From contig CAAFXQ010000169.1 in the NCBI GenBank assembly GCA_900767015.1, positions 1-13,594 of the forward strand: a stretch of DNA of 13,594 bases, written 5' to 3'. The translations under genes and the position numbers were made by a program. Shown here in pieces: positions 1 through 5,294 of this stretch. How positions within the stretch are numbered: position 1 is the stretch's first letter; every line of letters starts with the position of its first letter. Below the pieces are notes generated by a model, which saw only the letters and a list, made by a program, of their open reading frames with translations, did not search any database and had not been told where the DNA came from. The stretch is from Clostridia bacterium (GTDB taxonomy: Bacteria > Bacillota > Clostridia > Oscillospirales > Acutalibacteraceae).

Positions 1-19
1 CACGACGCTCTTCCGATCT
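1..19 (+). other. Illumina adapter remnant (not genomic)
   Basis: The first 19 bases, CACGACGCTCTTCCGATCT, are identical to the 3' end of the standard Illumina TruSeq read-1 adapter. They end exactly at the adapter-insert junction, and genomic-looking AT-rich sequence starts at position 20. This is untrimmed adapter carried into the end of an assembled contig. It should be masked before annotation or comparison, and nothing biological should be inferred from it. Confidence 0.95.
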
Positions 20-53
20 AATTTTCCCAATTTTTATCTACAATGAAAAACAG

Positions 54-82
54 TAGACAGAAGCACGATTTCGTGATAGAAT
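54..82 (+). promoter_or_regulatory. putative sigma-A promoter with embedded palindrome, upstream of the TetR gene
   Basis: A -35-like TAGACA (54-59) and a -10-like TAGAAT (77-82) are separated by 17 bases, the preferred spacing. The spacer contains the inverted repeat CACGA-TT-TCGTG (64-75), placed so that a bound dimer would block RNA polymerase. TetR-family proteins commonly repress their own promoters through such short palindromes, so this is a plausible autoregulatory operator. The promoter assignment is by pattern only; no transcript evidence is available. Confidence 0.5.
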
Positions 83-112
83 AATAGAATCATTTATGTT
101 TAGGAGAAAATC

Positions 113-697
113 ATGGCGGCACCGAGAAAAGAAAACATCAAAGAAATTGTCCTCGACTCTCTTTTGAAGCTTCTTGAAACGAAAAGCTTCAACGAAATTT
201 CGCTTGCCGAGGTTGCCAAAGCGGCAGGCATTTCCAAAGGCACGTTATACTACCATTACAAAACCAAGGGAGAAATCTTCTTCGACCTGACCGACCGTTA
301 CTTAAGCGAGCAGTGGGACGACCTTGTCCGCTGGACAGAGAACAAGGAAAAGGACACATCGATTCACCGCTTAGTCAAATACGTTGTGGAACGTAACGTT
401 GCGGCAGCCTCCTTCCGAATGCAGCTTTACAGCGAAGCGCAGTTGGGCGACGCCGAACTCAAAAAGAAGCTTTCGAAACGTTATGACGAATTTCAGAAGC
501 TGATCAGCGAAAAAATCGCCGAAAGAACGAACATTGACCCGGACTTTCTGACCTGGTTAATTCTTCTTTTGTCCGACGGGATTATAATTCAGTCCGCAAT
601 CGGCAATACTGAATTTGACACCGAAAAGTTTATTCTTGACGGGACACGGTATCTTACGGAGTTTTCACAGTACAAAAAGGGCGAAAACACGCCGTAA
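113..697 (+). CDS. TetR/AcrR-family transcriptional regulator
   Basis: A 194-residue protein of normal TetR-family length. The N-terminal DNA-binding domain covers roughly residues 5-52. Its helix-turn-helix lies at about 30-50 (EVAKAAGISKGTLYYHYKTK), with the GTLYYHYK signature of the recognition helix. The remaining all-helical part (about 55-190) would be the ligand-binding and dimer domain; it is divergent in this family and gives no ligand. The start is supported by AGGAG a few bases upstream of ATG at 113. The next gene begins 39 bases downstream on the same strand, so the two are probably co-transcribed and the regulator likely controls the siroheme reductase and itself. The inducer is unknown; a redox, sulfite or nitrite signal would be a guess. 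Confidence 0.9.
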   Translation: MAAPRKENIKEIVLDSLLKLLETKSFNEISLAEVAKAAGISKGTLYYHYKTKGEIFFDLTDRYLSEQWDDLVRWTENKEKDTSIHRLVKYVVERNVAAASFRMQLYSEAQLGDAELKKKLSKRYDEFQKLISEKIAERTNIDPDFLTWLILLLSDGIIIQSAIGNTEFDTEKFILDGTRYLTEFSQYKKGENTP

Positions 698-700
698 GAC

Positions 701-727
701 CGGCAAGTCAAATGCTTTGCCGATCGG
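701..727 (+). promoter_or_regulatory. small hairpin and palindrome in the tetR-reductase gap
   Basis: CGGCAA (701-706) pairs with TTGCCG (717-722), and the overlapping octamer CCGATCGG (720-727) is a perfect palindrome that runs into the RBS GGAGAG (726-731) of the reductase. A structure here could tune translation of the second gene, or the palindrome could be a binding site. Both arms are short, so chance occurrence is quite possible. Confidence 0.3.
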
Positions 728-736
728 AGAGATTTC

Positions 737-1624
737 ATGGCTATTGAAAAAGGGAAACTAAAAGCCCTGGGCTTCATGCCGCAGCTTCAGAAGAACCACT
801 TCTCAATGCGGCTTCACACGGTCGGCGGAACGGTCACGACCGAGCAGGTCAGAGCCGCCGCCGAAATCGCCGACCAATACGGCAAGGGATATCTTCACCT
901 GACCTCACGGCAGGGAATTGAGATTCCTTTTATCCGATATGAAGACGTTGAGGAAATTATGACTGAGCTTATAAAAAGCGGGCTCGAGCTCGGCTCAAGC
1001 GGTCCGAGAGTCCGCTGTGTCACCGCCTGCCAGGGCGGCGAATGCTGTCCGTTCGGCTGTTTTAACGTCCTTAAGGTCGCAAAAGAATTTGACCGGCGTT
1101 ACTTCAAAAAGCCGCTTGTGCACAAGTTCAAATTCGGTCTGACCGGCTGTCCGAACAACTGTCTGAAAGCGGAGGAAAACGACTTCGGCGTAAAAGGCGT
1201 GACGAGCGTCGCATGGATTGACGAAAAATGCATCCGATGCGGCGCCTGCACGAGGGTGTGCCGGGCCGGGTCGATTCAGCTTGTAGACGACAAAATTGTC
1301 ATTGACTACGAAAAATGCAAGAGCTGTGGTGCGTGTGCCAGAATCTGTCCAACGGATGCCATCAAGGGCGAAAAGGGCTACCTTGTTTCGTTCGGCGGAA
1401 CGTTCGGCAACAGCATAAAAAAAGGTGAGCACATTCTCCCTGTGATTCATGACGACAAGACGCTTTTTGCTGTGGCAGATGCAGCGCTTAAGTTCTTCGA
1501 AGAAAACGCTAAGCCGAAAGAGAGGCTTTACAAGGTGATAGACCGGGTCGGTAGGGAGAAGTTTGAAGAACAGATGAAAGCGGCATATGAAAAGTCGCAT
1601 GGCGGAACAGATGTCAGATGTTAG
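737..1624 (+). CDS. siroheme/[4Fe-4S] sulfite or nitrite reductase-like protein with two ferredoxin clusters
   Basis: A 295-residue protein. Residues about 5-80 resemble the nitrite/sulfite reductase ferredoxin-like half domain and include LTSRQGIEIP (55-64), the conserved substrate/siroheme-side arginine region. The siroheme-[4Fe-4S] ligands are C98-X5-C104 and C138-X3-C142. Two CxxCxxCxxxC ferredoxin motifs follow (C165/168/171/175 and C194/197/200/204). Size and layout resemble AsrC and the small dissimilatory sulfite reductase-like proteins of anaerobes. It would be a cytoplasmic six-electron reductase, but no AsrA/AsrB or other electron-input partner is present here. RBS GGAGAG (726-731) supports the start. 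Oddities: five cysteines crowd residues 94-108, more than the motif needs, and the last residues (TDVRC) are encoded by a heptamer repeat that runs past the stop. Substrate cannot be decided from sequence. Confidence 0.85.
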   Translation: MAIEKGKLKALGFMPQLQKNHFSMRLHTVGGTVTTEQVRAAAEIADQYGKGYLHLTSRQGIEIPFIRYEDVEEIMTELIKSGLELGSSGPRVRCVTACQGGECCPFGCFNVLKVAKEFDRRYFKKPLVHKFKFGLTGCPNNCLKAEENDFGVKGVTSVAWIDEKCIRCGACTRVCRAGSIQLVDDKIVIDYEKCKSCGACARICPTDAIKGEKGYLVSFGGTFGNSIKKGEHILPVIHDDKTLFAVADAALKFFEENAKPKERLYKVIDRVGREKFEEQMKAAYEKSHGGTDVRC

Positions 1625-1643
1625 AAATTAGATGTTAGAAGTA
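1609..1643. repeat. heptamer tandem repeat array A
   Basis: Five consecutive 7-base units read AGATGTC, AGATGTT, AGAAATT, AGATGTT, AGAAGTA. The array starts inside the reductase gene, encodes its last residues and stop codon (TAG at 1622-1624), and continues into the spacer. A related array lies at 4838-4872 in the opposite orientation (units TTGGATT/TTAGATG on the minus strand). Short tandem heptamers of this sort are known as dispersed intergenic repeats in some bacteria, such as the STRR sequences of heterocystous cyanobacteria. The function is unknown. Confidence 0.7.
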
Positions 1644-1654
1644 GTCGTGGGCTG

Positions 1655-1797
1655 GCTTTATACCGGAGGGAAGATGTTCCCCGCAGAAGCGGCTTGTTTG
1701 TATCGGGAAGCCGGTAGATTATAAGCGACGGCAAGTCGGGCGGCTTCAGGAAAGATTTCAGCCGGAGGCGGGGCGGCGGGAGTTTTTCATATAAAGC
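1655..1797. repeat. GC-rich intergenic block with short inverted termini (possible MITE-like element)
   Basis: A 143-base GC-rich block is bounded by GCTTTATA (1655-1662) and its inverse TATAAAGC (1790-1797). Extending outward by four bases gives a 10-of-12 match. Inside, GAAGCCG (1707-1713) is complementary to CGGCTTC (1741-1747), so the transcript could fold. A 61-codon minus-strand reading frame crosses it but resembles no protein I recognise and has no convincing RBS. The block fits a small non-autonomous element or structured intergenic repeat next to heptamer array A. The termini are short, and no target-site duplication is evident. Confidence 0.35.
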
Positions 1798-1798
1798 T

Positions 1799-1825
1799 AA
1801 CAGCACCCTTTTTGGGGGTGCTGTT
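1799..1825. terminator. bidirectional hairpin terminator between convergent genes
   Basis: AACAGCACCC (1799-1808) pairs perfectly over 10 bp with GGGTGCTGTT (1816-1825) around a 7-base loop. It lies between the plus-strand reductase and the minus-strand hydrolase, 16 bases beyond the hydrolase stop, so it can serve both. The tails are only moderately T-rich (GTTGT on plus, AGCTTTAT on minus), weaker than a classical U-tract. Nearly the same stem recurs at 3743-3776. Confidence 0.65.
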
Positions 1826-1841
1826 GTTGTATCCTATGTAA

Positions 1842-3443
1842 TCAGCAATTGCCGATCTTGCTTTTCAGCAAAGCAAATAAGGTCTGAAACCATTTGAGAA
1901 TCGCTTTGAAATAGGAAGCGATTGAATGGTCGGCGATTTGCTCTGCATCCCAGTTGGTGACATTGCAGTTTTCCTCTGTCATCGGGTAAACATTGTTTTC
2001 TTCATCGTTGTAAACCATGAACTGCGGATAGATTTCCGGCTCGGTATTGACATTATAGCCGTCCTGCGTGCAAATCCGATAAATCAGCTTGTCGTTGCAG
2101 CCTGCCCAGTTGTCGTGGTGCATACCTTTGATCATCCATGTTGAATCCGGGAAAAGGCATGTTGATGCATCAACCTGCTTGTCGGGAGCGATGTATTTTC
2201 CGAGTCCCATCTCTGTCTTTTCGGCGATATAGGTCTCTGAAAGCTTCGTTCCGATATCAGCGCAGGTCGCACCGAACGAAGCTTTTTCAAGGGAAACCAG
2301 AATATCACTCGTCTTGTTTCGACTTTCCAGAATCGGAAGTGCCTGATAGCCGTATTTGGCAAGAATTCCGACATTGACTCCGGCTTGCTTTGCACCGGCA
2401 AGGATTTCAGGAATCCTCTGTCTGACCTGTGCATCATAGGCGTCAAGCTTTTCGATCAGTCCGGCATACTTTTCGGCGTAACCGGTGTTATTGCGGAAGA
2501 ACATCAGATCTCTTGCTGTCTGATAGTCCTCGGCGGTAACGGTACTCCAATAGCCCGGGAAGGTTCCGTAAGCCGCCATTCCGAGACGGGGCGTCAGACC
2601 CTCATAAAGCTTTTTATAAATCGCATCAACCGTCTTTCCGGTCATGTTGATGACGTCTTTTTCGTTAAGCAGGTCAATACTTGCCAGAATAAAATCGTTC
2701 AGGAACTTTTCGTCCTCTTTTCCGTACAGGAAATCGTTATCGGTTTTAAATCTTTCAAGTGCTTCTCCGTCATATTTCAGCTTACCGCTGAAAATATCGC
2801 TGAACTTTTCACAGCCGTTGCCGACCGTTGAGTCGAAAGCAAGATTGCGGATATCATCATAGCCGTACTTCGAAAGGTACGCTAAAACAAAGGAACCGCC
2901 AAGGCATTTTCCGACAAGAGACACCTTTTTCGCACCCGTCGTTTTTAAAATGCCTTCAATATATTCGTTCAAAAGATCAGCTGTATATAGCGGATCACGC
3001 CGCCAATCGTACCAAAAGGTGTAATCATAAAGACCGTAGTTCCCCCACTCGTTGACCTTATCCGTGTTCATGTTCTTTTGGTTGGTCACATAGTCATTCT
3101 TGCTGATATCCGAACCGTTTGTCGGCTCTCCGTTTTCGTCAAGCTGACAGCCGGCAAAAATCGGTCTGATCTCGTTTTCGAAAGCGGTGTAGTAATCCTC
3201 CCACTGATTAAAAAGAACCGCCTTGATAAGATGCGGGAATACTACCCTTGCAACGGCATCGGGAAGCTGACTGCTGTCATAGCTGACGGGGAAAGCAAGA
3301 TTTCCGTCGGCATCGTATATGCCATTCCCGTCTCCGCGCAAATAGACAATCGGAATCTTTTCGTCCGCCGCAAACGCAAAAGTCGGCGACAGAAGCGACA
3401 ACATCATCAACAGGCAAAGGATCACTGAAATCAATTTCTTCAT
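1842..3443 (-). CDS. secreted alpha/beta-hydrolase fold protein with a Cys in the nucleophile elbow
   Basis: A 533-residue precursor. Residues 1-25 form a signal peptide (KK, hydrophobic core, likely cleavage at AFA|AD), so the protein is exported. An alpha/beta-hydrolase core follows: a first strand near IPIVYLRGDG (30-39), a YDWRRDP segment (145-151) as in LCAT-like lipases, then strand and elbow VSLVGKCLGG (174-183). The elbow is G-K-C-L-G-G, so Cys180 sits where lipases have Ser. This resembles the lipase-like box of PHA synthases and the Cys nucleophile of dienelactone hydrolase. Acid and histidine partners are not certain; D204 and H442/H443 are candidates. A long insertion (about 215-400) could be a lid. 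A C-terminal helix (about 512-530) ends in Cys533. RBS AGGAGGAG precedes ATG. Substrate unknown; lipid or ester hydrolysis or acyl transfer is inferred from the fold only. Confidence 0.75.
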   Translation of the reverse strand: MKKLISVILCLLMMLSLLSPTFAFAADEKIPIVYLRGDGNGIYDADGNLAFPVSYDSSQLPDAVARVVFPHLIKAVLFNQWEDYYTAFENEIRPIFAGCQLDENGEPTNGSDISKNDYVTNQKNMNTDKVNEWGNYGLYDYTFWYDWRRDPLYTADLLNEYIEGILKTTGAKKVSLVGKCLGGSFVLAYLSKYGYDDIRNLAFDSTVGNGCEKFSDIFSGKLKYDGEALERFKTDNDFLYGKEDEKFLNDFILASIDLLNEKDVINMTGKTVDAIYKKLYEGLTPRLGMAAYGTFPGYWSTVTAEDYQTARDLMFFRNNTGYAEKYAGLIEKLDAYDAQVRQRIPEILAGAKQAGVNVGILAKYGYQALPILESRNKTSDILVSLEKASFGATCADIGTKLSETYIAEKTEMGLGKYIAPDKQVDASTCLFPDSTWMIKGMHHDNWAGCNDKLIYRICTQDGYNVNTEPEIYPQFMVYNDEENNVYPMTEENCNVTNWDAEQIADHSIASYFKAILKWFQTLFALLKSKIGNC

Positions 3444-3506
3444 TATAAGCTCCTCCTAAATAAACTGCAGCATATCACTTTTTTTATGCCGCTATATTAC
3501 AAGTTA

Positions 3507-3515
3507 ATTATAGCA
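3507..3515 (-). promoter_or_regulatory. extended -10 promoter element for the hydrolase gene
   Basis: On the minus strand this reads TGCTATAAT, a perfect extended -10 (TGnTATAAT), about 65 bases upstream of the hydrolase start. The -35 region at ordinary spacing is poor (AATTAA), which is typical where an extended -10 is used or an activator helps. A pattern-based call. Confidence 0.55.
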
Positions 3516-3547
3516 TGAAATGTGGTTTTTTAATTCCCATCTGTAAT

Positions 3548-3608
3548 CATGTTGATTTTTTGAATAATTTAAATATTTTGTAACATATTCAACATGTGTT
3601 TATAAACA
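3548..3608. promoter_or_regulatory. inverted repeat plus 12-bp palindrome upstream of the hydrolase promoter
   Basis: The arms CATGTTGA (3548-3555) and TCAACATG (3589-3596) are perfect 8-bp complements spaced by 33 bases. TGTTTATAAACA (3597-3608) is a perfect palindrome touching the second arm. They lie roughly 35-100 bases upstream of the -10, where activator or upstream operator sites are usual. Because the region is AT-rich, such symmetry is partly expected by chance, but the adjacency of two perfect elements is suggestive of regulated expression. Confidence 0.35.
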
Positions 3609-3742
3609 AAAGCAACAAGTAGTGTTGAATTTGTTGTTTTTTCTTCTTGTTTTTGCGGTTTTCCGGCCCTTCCGGACGCTTCACTGCATGTGTCATCACC
3701 TATCACAAGGTTGCTTATACAATGAGTTCATGTACTGCTTAC

Positions 3743-3776
3743 AACAACAGCACCCTCTTTCCGGGGTGCTGTTGTT
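3743..3776 (-). terminator. hairpin terminator downstream of the small membrane-protein gene
   Basis: AACAACAGCACCC (3743-3755) pairs perfectly over 13 bp with GGGTGCTGTTGTT (3764-3776) around an 8-base loop. It lies 59 bases after the stop of the minus-strand gene at 3836-4135 and is its likely terminator. The minus-strand tail (GTAAGCAG) is poor in U, so termination efficiency is uncertain. The core stem is the same as in the hairpin at 1799-1825, so the two may belong to a family of repeated hairpins. Confidence 0.6.
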
Positions 3777-3835
3777 ATATATGAACATAATAGAGGTTAC
3801 TATTCTCTGTACCGATTCTCATTCTGACCTACTGT

Positions 3836-4135
3836 TTACCCGTCGACCGCAGAACCATTTGACCGGTATTTTTTGACCGCCACATGAAAGACAGCCGAAA
3901 TTCCGGCGAACAACAAAGCGGCACAAATATATACAATGCTTTCCGTTTTATCTGATATCAGATATCCGCCTTTGATTGCACCGTTCACGAATGCCATAAT
4001 CAAAATAAGAGTGACAATCAAAACGGTTACTGCCCTATTATAATTTTTCGATTTAGACAAAGCTGTCATTTTCGATCCATTCAACAGCAGTATTGCCAAG
4101 GTGAATATCGCTGTTGATATCATAAACTGTGTCAT
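3836..4135 (-). CDS. hypothetical small membrane protein, three predicted transmembrane segments
   Basis: A 99-residue protein that I do not recognise. Three hydrophobic stretches can be seen: about residues 4-19 (FMISTAIFTLAILLL region), 35-54 (AVTVLIVTLILIMAFVNG region) and 66-88 (SIVYICAALLFAGISAVFHV region). Short basic or polar loops separate them, and a charged tail follows. A strong GGAGG lies 5 bases before the ATG, which supports it as a real gene. It begins 50 bases after the stop of the 190-residue membrane-anchored protein on the same strand, so the two may form one transcript from the promoter near 4780-4807. No catalytic motif, cysteine pair or known domain is visible, so no function is assigned. 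Confidence 0.65.
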   Translation of the reverse strand: MTQFMISTAIFTLAILLLNGSKMTALSKSKNYNRAVTVLIVTLILIMAFVNGAIKGGYLISDKTESIVYICAALLFAGISAVFHVAVKKYRSNGSAVDG

Positions 4136-4185
4136 GCACTCCTCCGACTATACTTTGTCCCCGCTTTGCTGACTGACTCAAGGTT

Positions 4186-4758
4186 TCAGTTATCACTCAA
4201 TAACGGTGCTTTTTCCGAGATAACAAACCAAAAGTTCAATTCATAATCCATTCCGCCGATATTGACCGTCGCTTTATACTGTTTGACTCCTTTACCGTCA
4301 ACATTGATATCCGCCACTGCGTCCGACTGGTAACAGCCGAAATAGATACTTCTTTTATCAAGATTTGACATTGTGAAGCTGAACGTTTTTATAGGATTGG
4401 TATTGTTTACATAGCTCTCGGCCGCAGTTACAAGTCTCGCTTTCATTTCCAAGCCGCAGTCGGAAAAAGAGTCCTCGACAAAATAGGCAAAAATCAACTT
4501 TCCGCTTTTATTTACCGCAACACACATATACCCGTCATCAATTTTCTCGAGCAAGCAGACATTCTCAACCGCATTCGCTGAATCCATTTCGCTTGAGTCG
4601 AGTACGCTGATAACTCTTTGTTCAAAAGTCAAATCTTCATTCGGCATTTTGAAATAATCAATTGCCCATACTGCGAAACAGACAATAACAAGAAGAATCA
4701 AAACAATATTTACAATACGTTTCTTCTTTCCCGAAGTCCCAACTGAGTTCTTCCTCAT
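4186..4758 (-). CDS. hypothetical membrane-anchored protein with an extracytoplasmic domain
   Basis: A 190-residue protein that I do not recognise. A basic N-terminus (KKKR at about 11-14) is followed by one hydrophobic segment at about 15-33, which would act as an uncleaved membrane anchor and leave residues about 35-190 outside. That domain looks globular with mixed strands and helices (for example KAMV-like repeats are absent, and no CxxC, lipobox or sortase motif is seen). Four cysteines (C27 in the anchor, C68, C79 and C101, C142 outside or near it) are scattered. RBS AAAGGGTG precedes the ATG, and a TTGACA-16-TATAAT promoter lies just upstream. It is separated from rplQ by a terminator, so it is not part of the ribosomal operon. 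Confidence 0.65.
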   Translation of the reverse strand: MRKNSVGTSGKKKRIVNIVLILLVIVCFAVWAIDYFKMPNEDLTFEQRVISVLDSSEMDSANAVENVCLLEKIDDGYMCVAVNKSGKLIFAYFVEDSFSDCGLEMKARLVTAAESYVNNTNPIKTFSFTMSNLDKRSIYFGCYQSDAVADINVDGKGVKQYKATVNIGGMDYELNFWFVISEKAPLLSDN

Positions 4759-4779
4759 AATTTCACCCTTTCTTGTATT

Positions 4780-4807
4780 ATTATAAACAGTTTAACTTTT
4801 CTGTCAA
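4780..4807 (-). promoter_or_regulatory. near-consensus sigma-A promoter for the two hypothetical membrane-protein genes
   Basis: On the minus strand TTGACA (4802-4807) and TATAAT (4780-4785) both match the consensus perfectly, with a 16-base spacer (4786-4801). They lie 22 bases upstream of the ATG at 4758, so the 5' leader would be very short, just long enough for the RBS. Such a strong match implies constitutive, fairly high transcription unless a repressor acts. Confidence 0.8.
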
Positions 4808-4837
4808 TAGTATTATATGATGATCTGAGACTTCCCC

Positions 4838-4872
4838 CGTCCAACGTCCAAAATCCAACATCTAAAATCCAA
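4838..4872. repeat. heptamer tandem repeat array B
   Basis: Five consecutive 7-base units on the plus strand read CGTCCAA, CGTCCAA, AATCCAA, CATCTAA, AATCCAA. On the minus strand they read TTGGATT/TTAGATG-type, matching the TTAGATG register of array A at 1609-1643. The array sits directly after the rplQ terminator stem and before the next promoter. The recurrence of the same degenerate heptamer at two unlinked spots in 13.6 kb argues for a dispersed genomic repeat family. Confidence 0.7.
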
Positions 4873-4899
4873 AAAAGAGCCGCCGAAGCGACTCTTTTT
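4871..4899 (-). terminator. Rho-independent terminator of the ribosomal operon (UUCG loop)
   Basis: On the minus strand the RNA reads GAGUCGC-UUCG-GCGGCUC followed by a run of six U, with flanking A/U pairs extending the stem to about 12 bp. The C(UUCG)G tetraloop is exceptionally stable. One pair in the stem is G-U on the minus-strand RNA but would be a C-A mismatch on the plus-strand RNA, which shows the hairpin is built for the minus-strand transcript. It begins about 18 bases after the rplQ stop. Confidence 0.92.
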
Positions 4900-4917
4900 G
4901 CTTTTATCTTTGTACTA

Positions 4918-5259
4918 TCAGACAAGCTCGATGATGCACATCTCGGCTGCGTCGCCGCGACGGGGACCTGTCTTGATAATACGGCAGTAACCGCCGTTTA
5001 CTTCCTTATATTTCGGGCCGATCTCGCTGAAAAGCTTCTTGACTACGTCCTGCTTCGTGATGTAAGCAAGAGCCTGACGTCTGTTGTGAAGAGAATCCTC
5101 TTTGCCGAGGGTGATCATCTTCTCAGCCATGCAGCGGACTTCCTTAGCCCTGGTAACGGTGGTTTCAATTTTGCCATTCTCCAAGAGATAAGTAACCATT
5201 CCTCTGAGCATTGCCTTGCGGTGGTCGCTGGCTCTGCCGAGCTTTCTGGTACCTGCCAT
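4918..5259 (-). CDS. rplQ: 50S ribosomal protein L17
   Basis: A 113-residue protein of normal bacterial L17 length, starting MAGTRKLGRASDHRKAMLRG, the conserved opening of the family, and containing the conserved TTVTRAKEVR stretch (about 33-42). L17 binds 23S rRNA in the large subunit near the exit-tunnel side. It is the last gene of the alpha cluster, 35 bases after rpoA, and is followed by the UUCG terminator. AGGAGTG precedes the ATG. In many clostridia the next genes are ecf transporter genes and truA; here the operon stops and unrelated genes follow. Confidence 0.98.
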   Translation of the reverse strand: MAGTRKLGRASDHRKAMLRGMVTYLLENGKIETTVTRAKEVRCMAEKMITLGKEDSLHNRRQALAYITKQDVVKKLFSEIGPKYKEVNGGYCRIIKTGPRRGDAAEMCIIELV

Positions 5260-5294
5260 TTGAAATCACTCCTTTGCGTTTTTGTGATAAATGA

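Larger units (their letters stand above)
3444..3835. other. gene-free stretch with the hydrolase promoter, palindromes and a terminator
   Basis: No credible gene is seen across 392 bases. The part nearest the hydrolase is AT-rich and carries its RBS and extended -10. Upstream of that lie the inverted repeat CATGTTGA (3548-3555)/TCAACATG (3589-3596) and, abutting it, the perfect 12-base palindrome TGTTTATAAACA (3597-3608). Then comes about 130 bases with nothing recognisable, the hairpin at 3743-3776, and 59 bases to the stop of the next minus-strand gene. An 84-codon plus-strand frame that runs through the hairpin is judged spurious. Confidence 0.7.

Noticed and set aside
995..1600. 201-codon minus-strand frame opposite the siroheme reductase
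   Set aside because: The plus-strand frame has intact cofactor motifs and an RBS; the antisense frame has neither a family resemblance nor a start signal.
1621..1806. 61-codon minus-strand open frame across the GC-rich block
   Set aside because: There is no RBS, it overlaps the hairpin stem and heptamer repeats, and its Pro/Leu/Arg-rich composition follows from the block's GC richness; no protein family is recognised.
3622..3876. 84-codon plus-strand open frame
   Set aside because: It runs straight through the terminator hairpin at 3743-3776, overlaps the end of a better-supported minus-strand gene, has no RBS and looks like translated low-complexity sequence at its start.
4838..4872. CRISPR-like or direct-repeat array
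   Set aside because: The units are 7 bases and contiguous with no spacers, so this is a tandem microsatellite-like repeat and not CRISPR.
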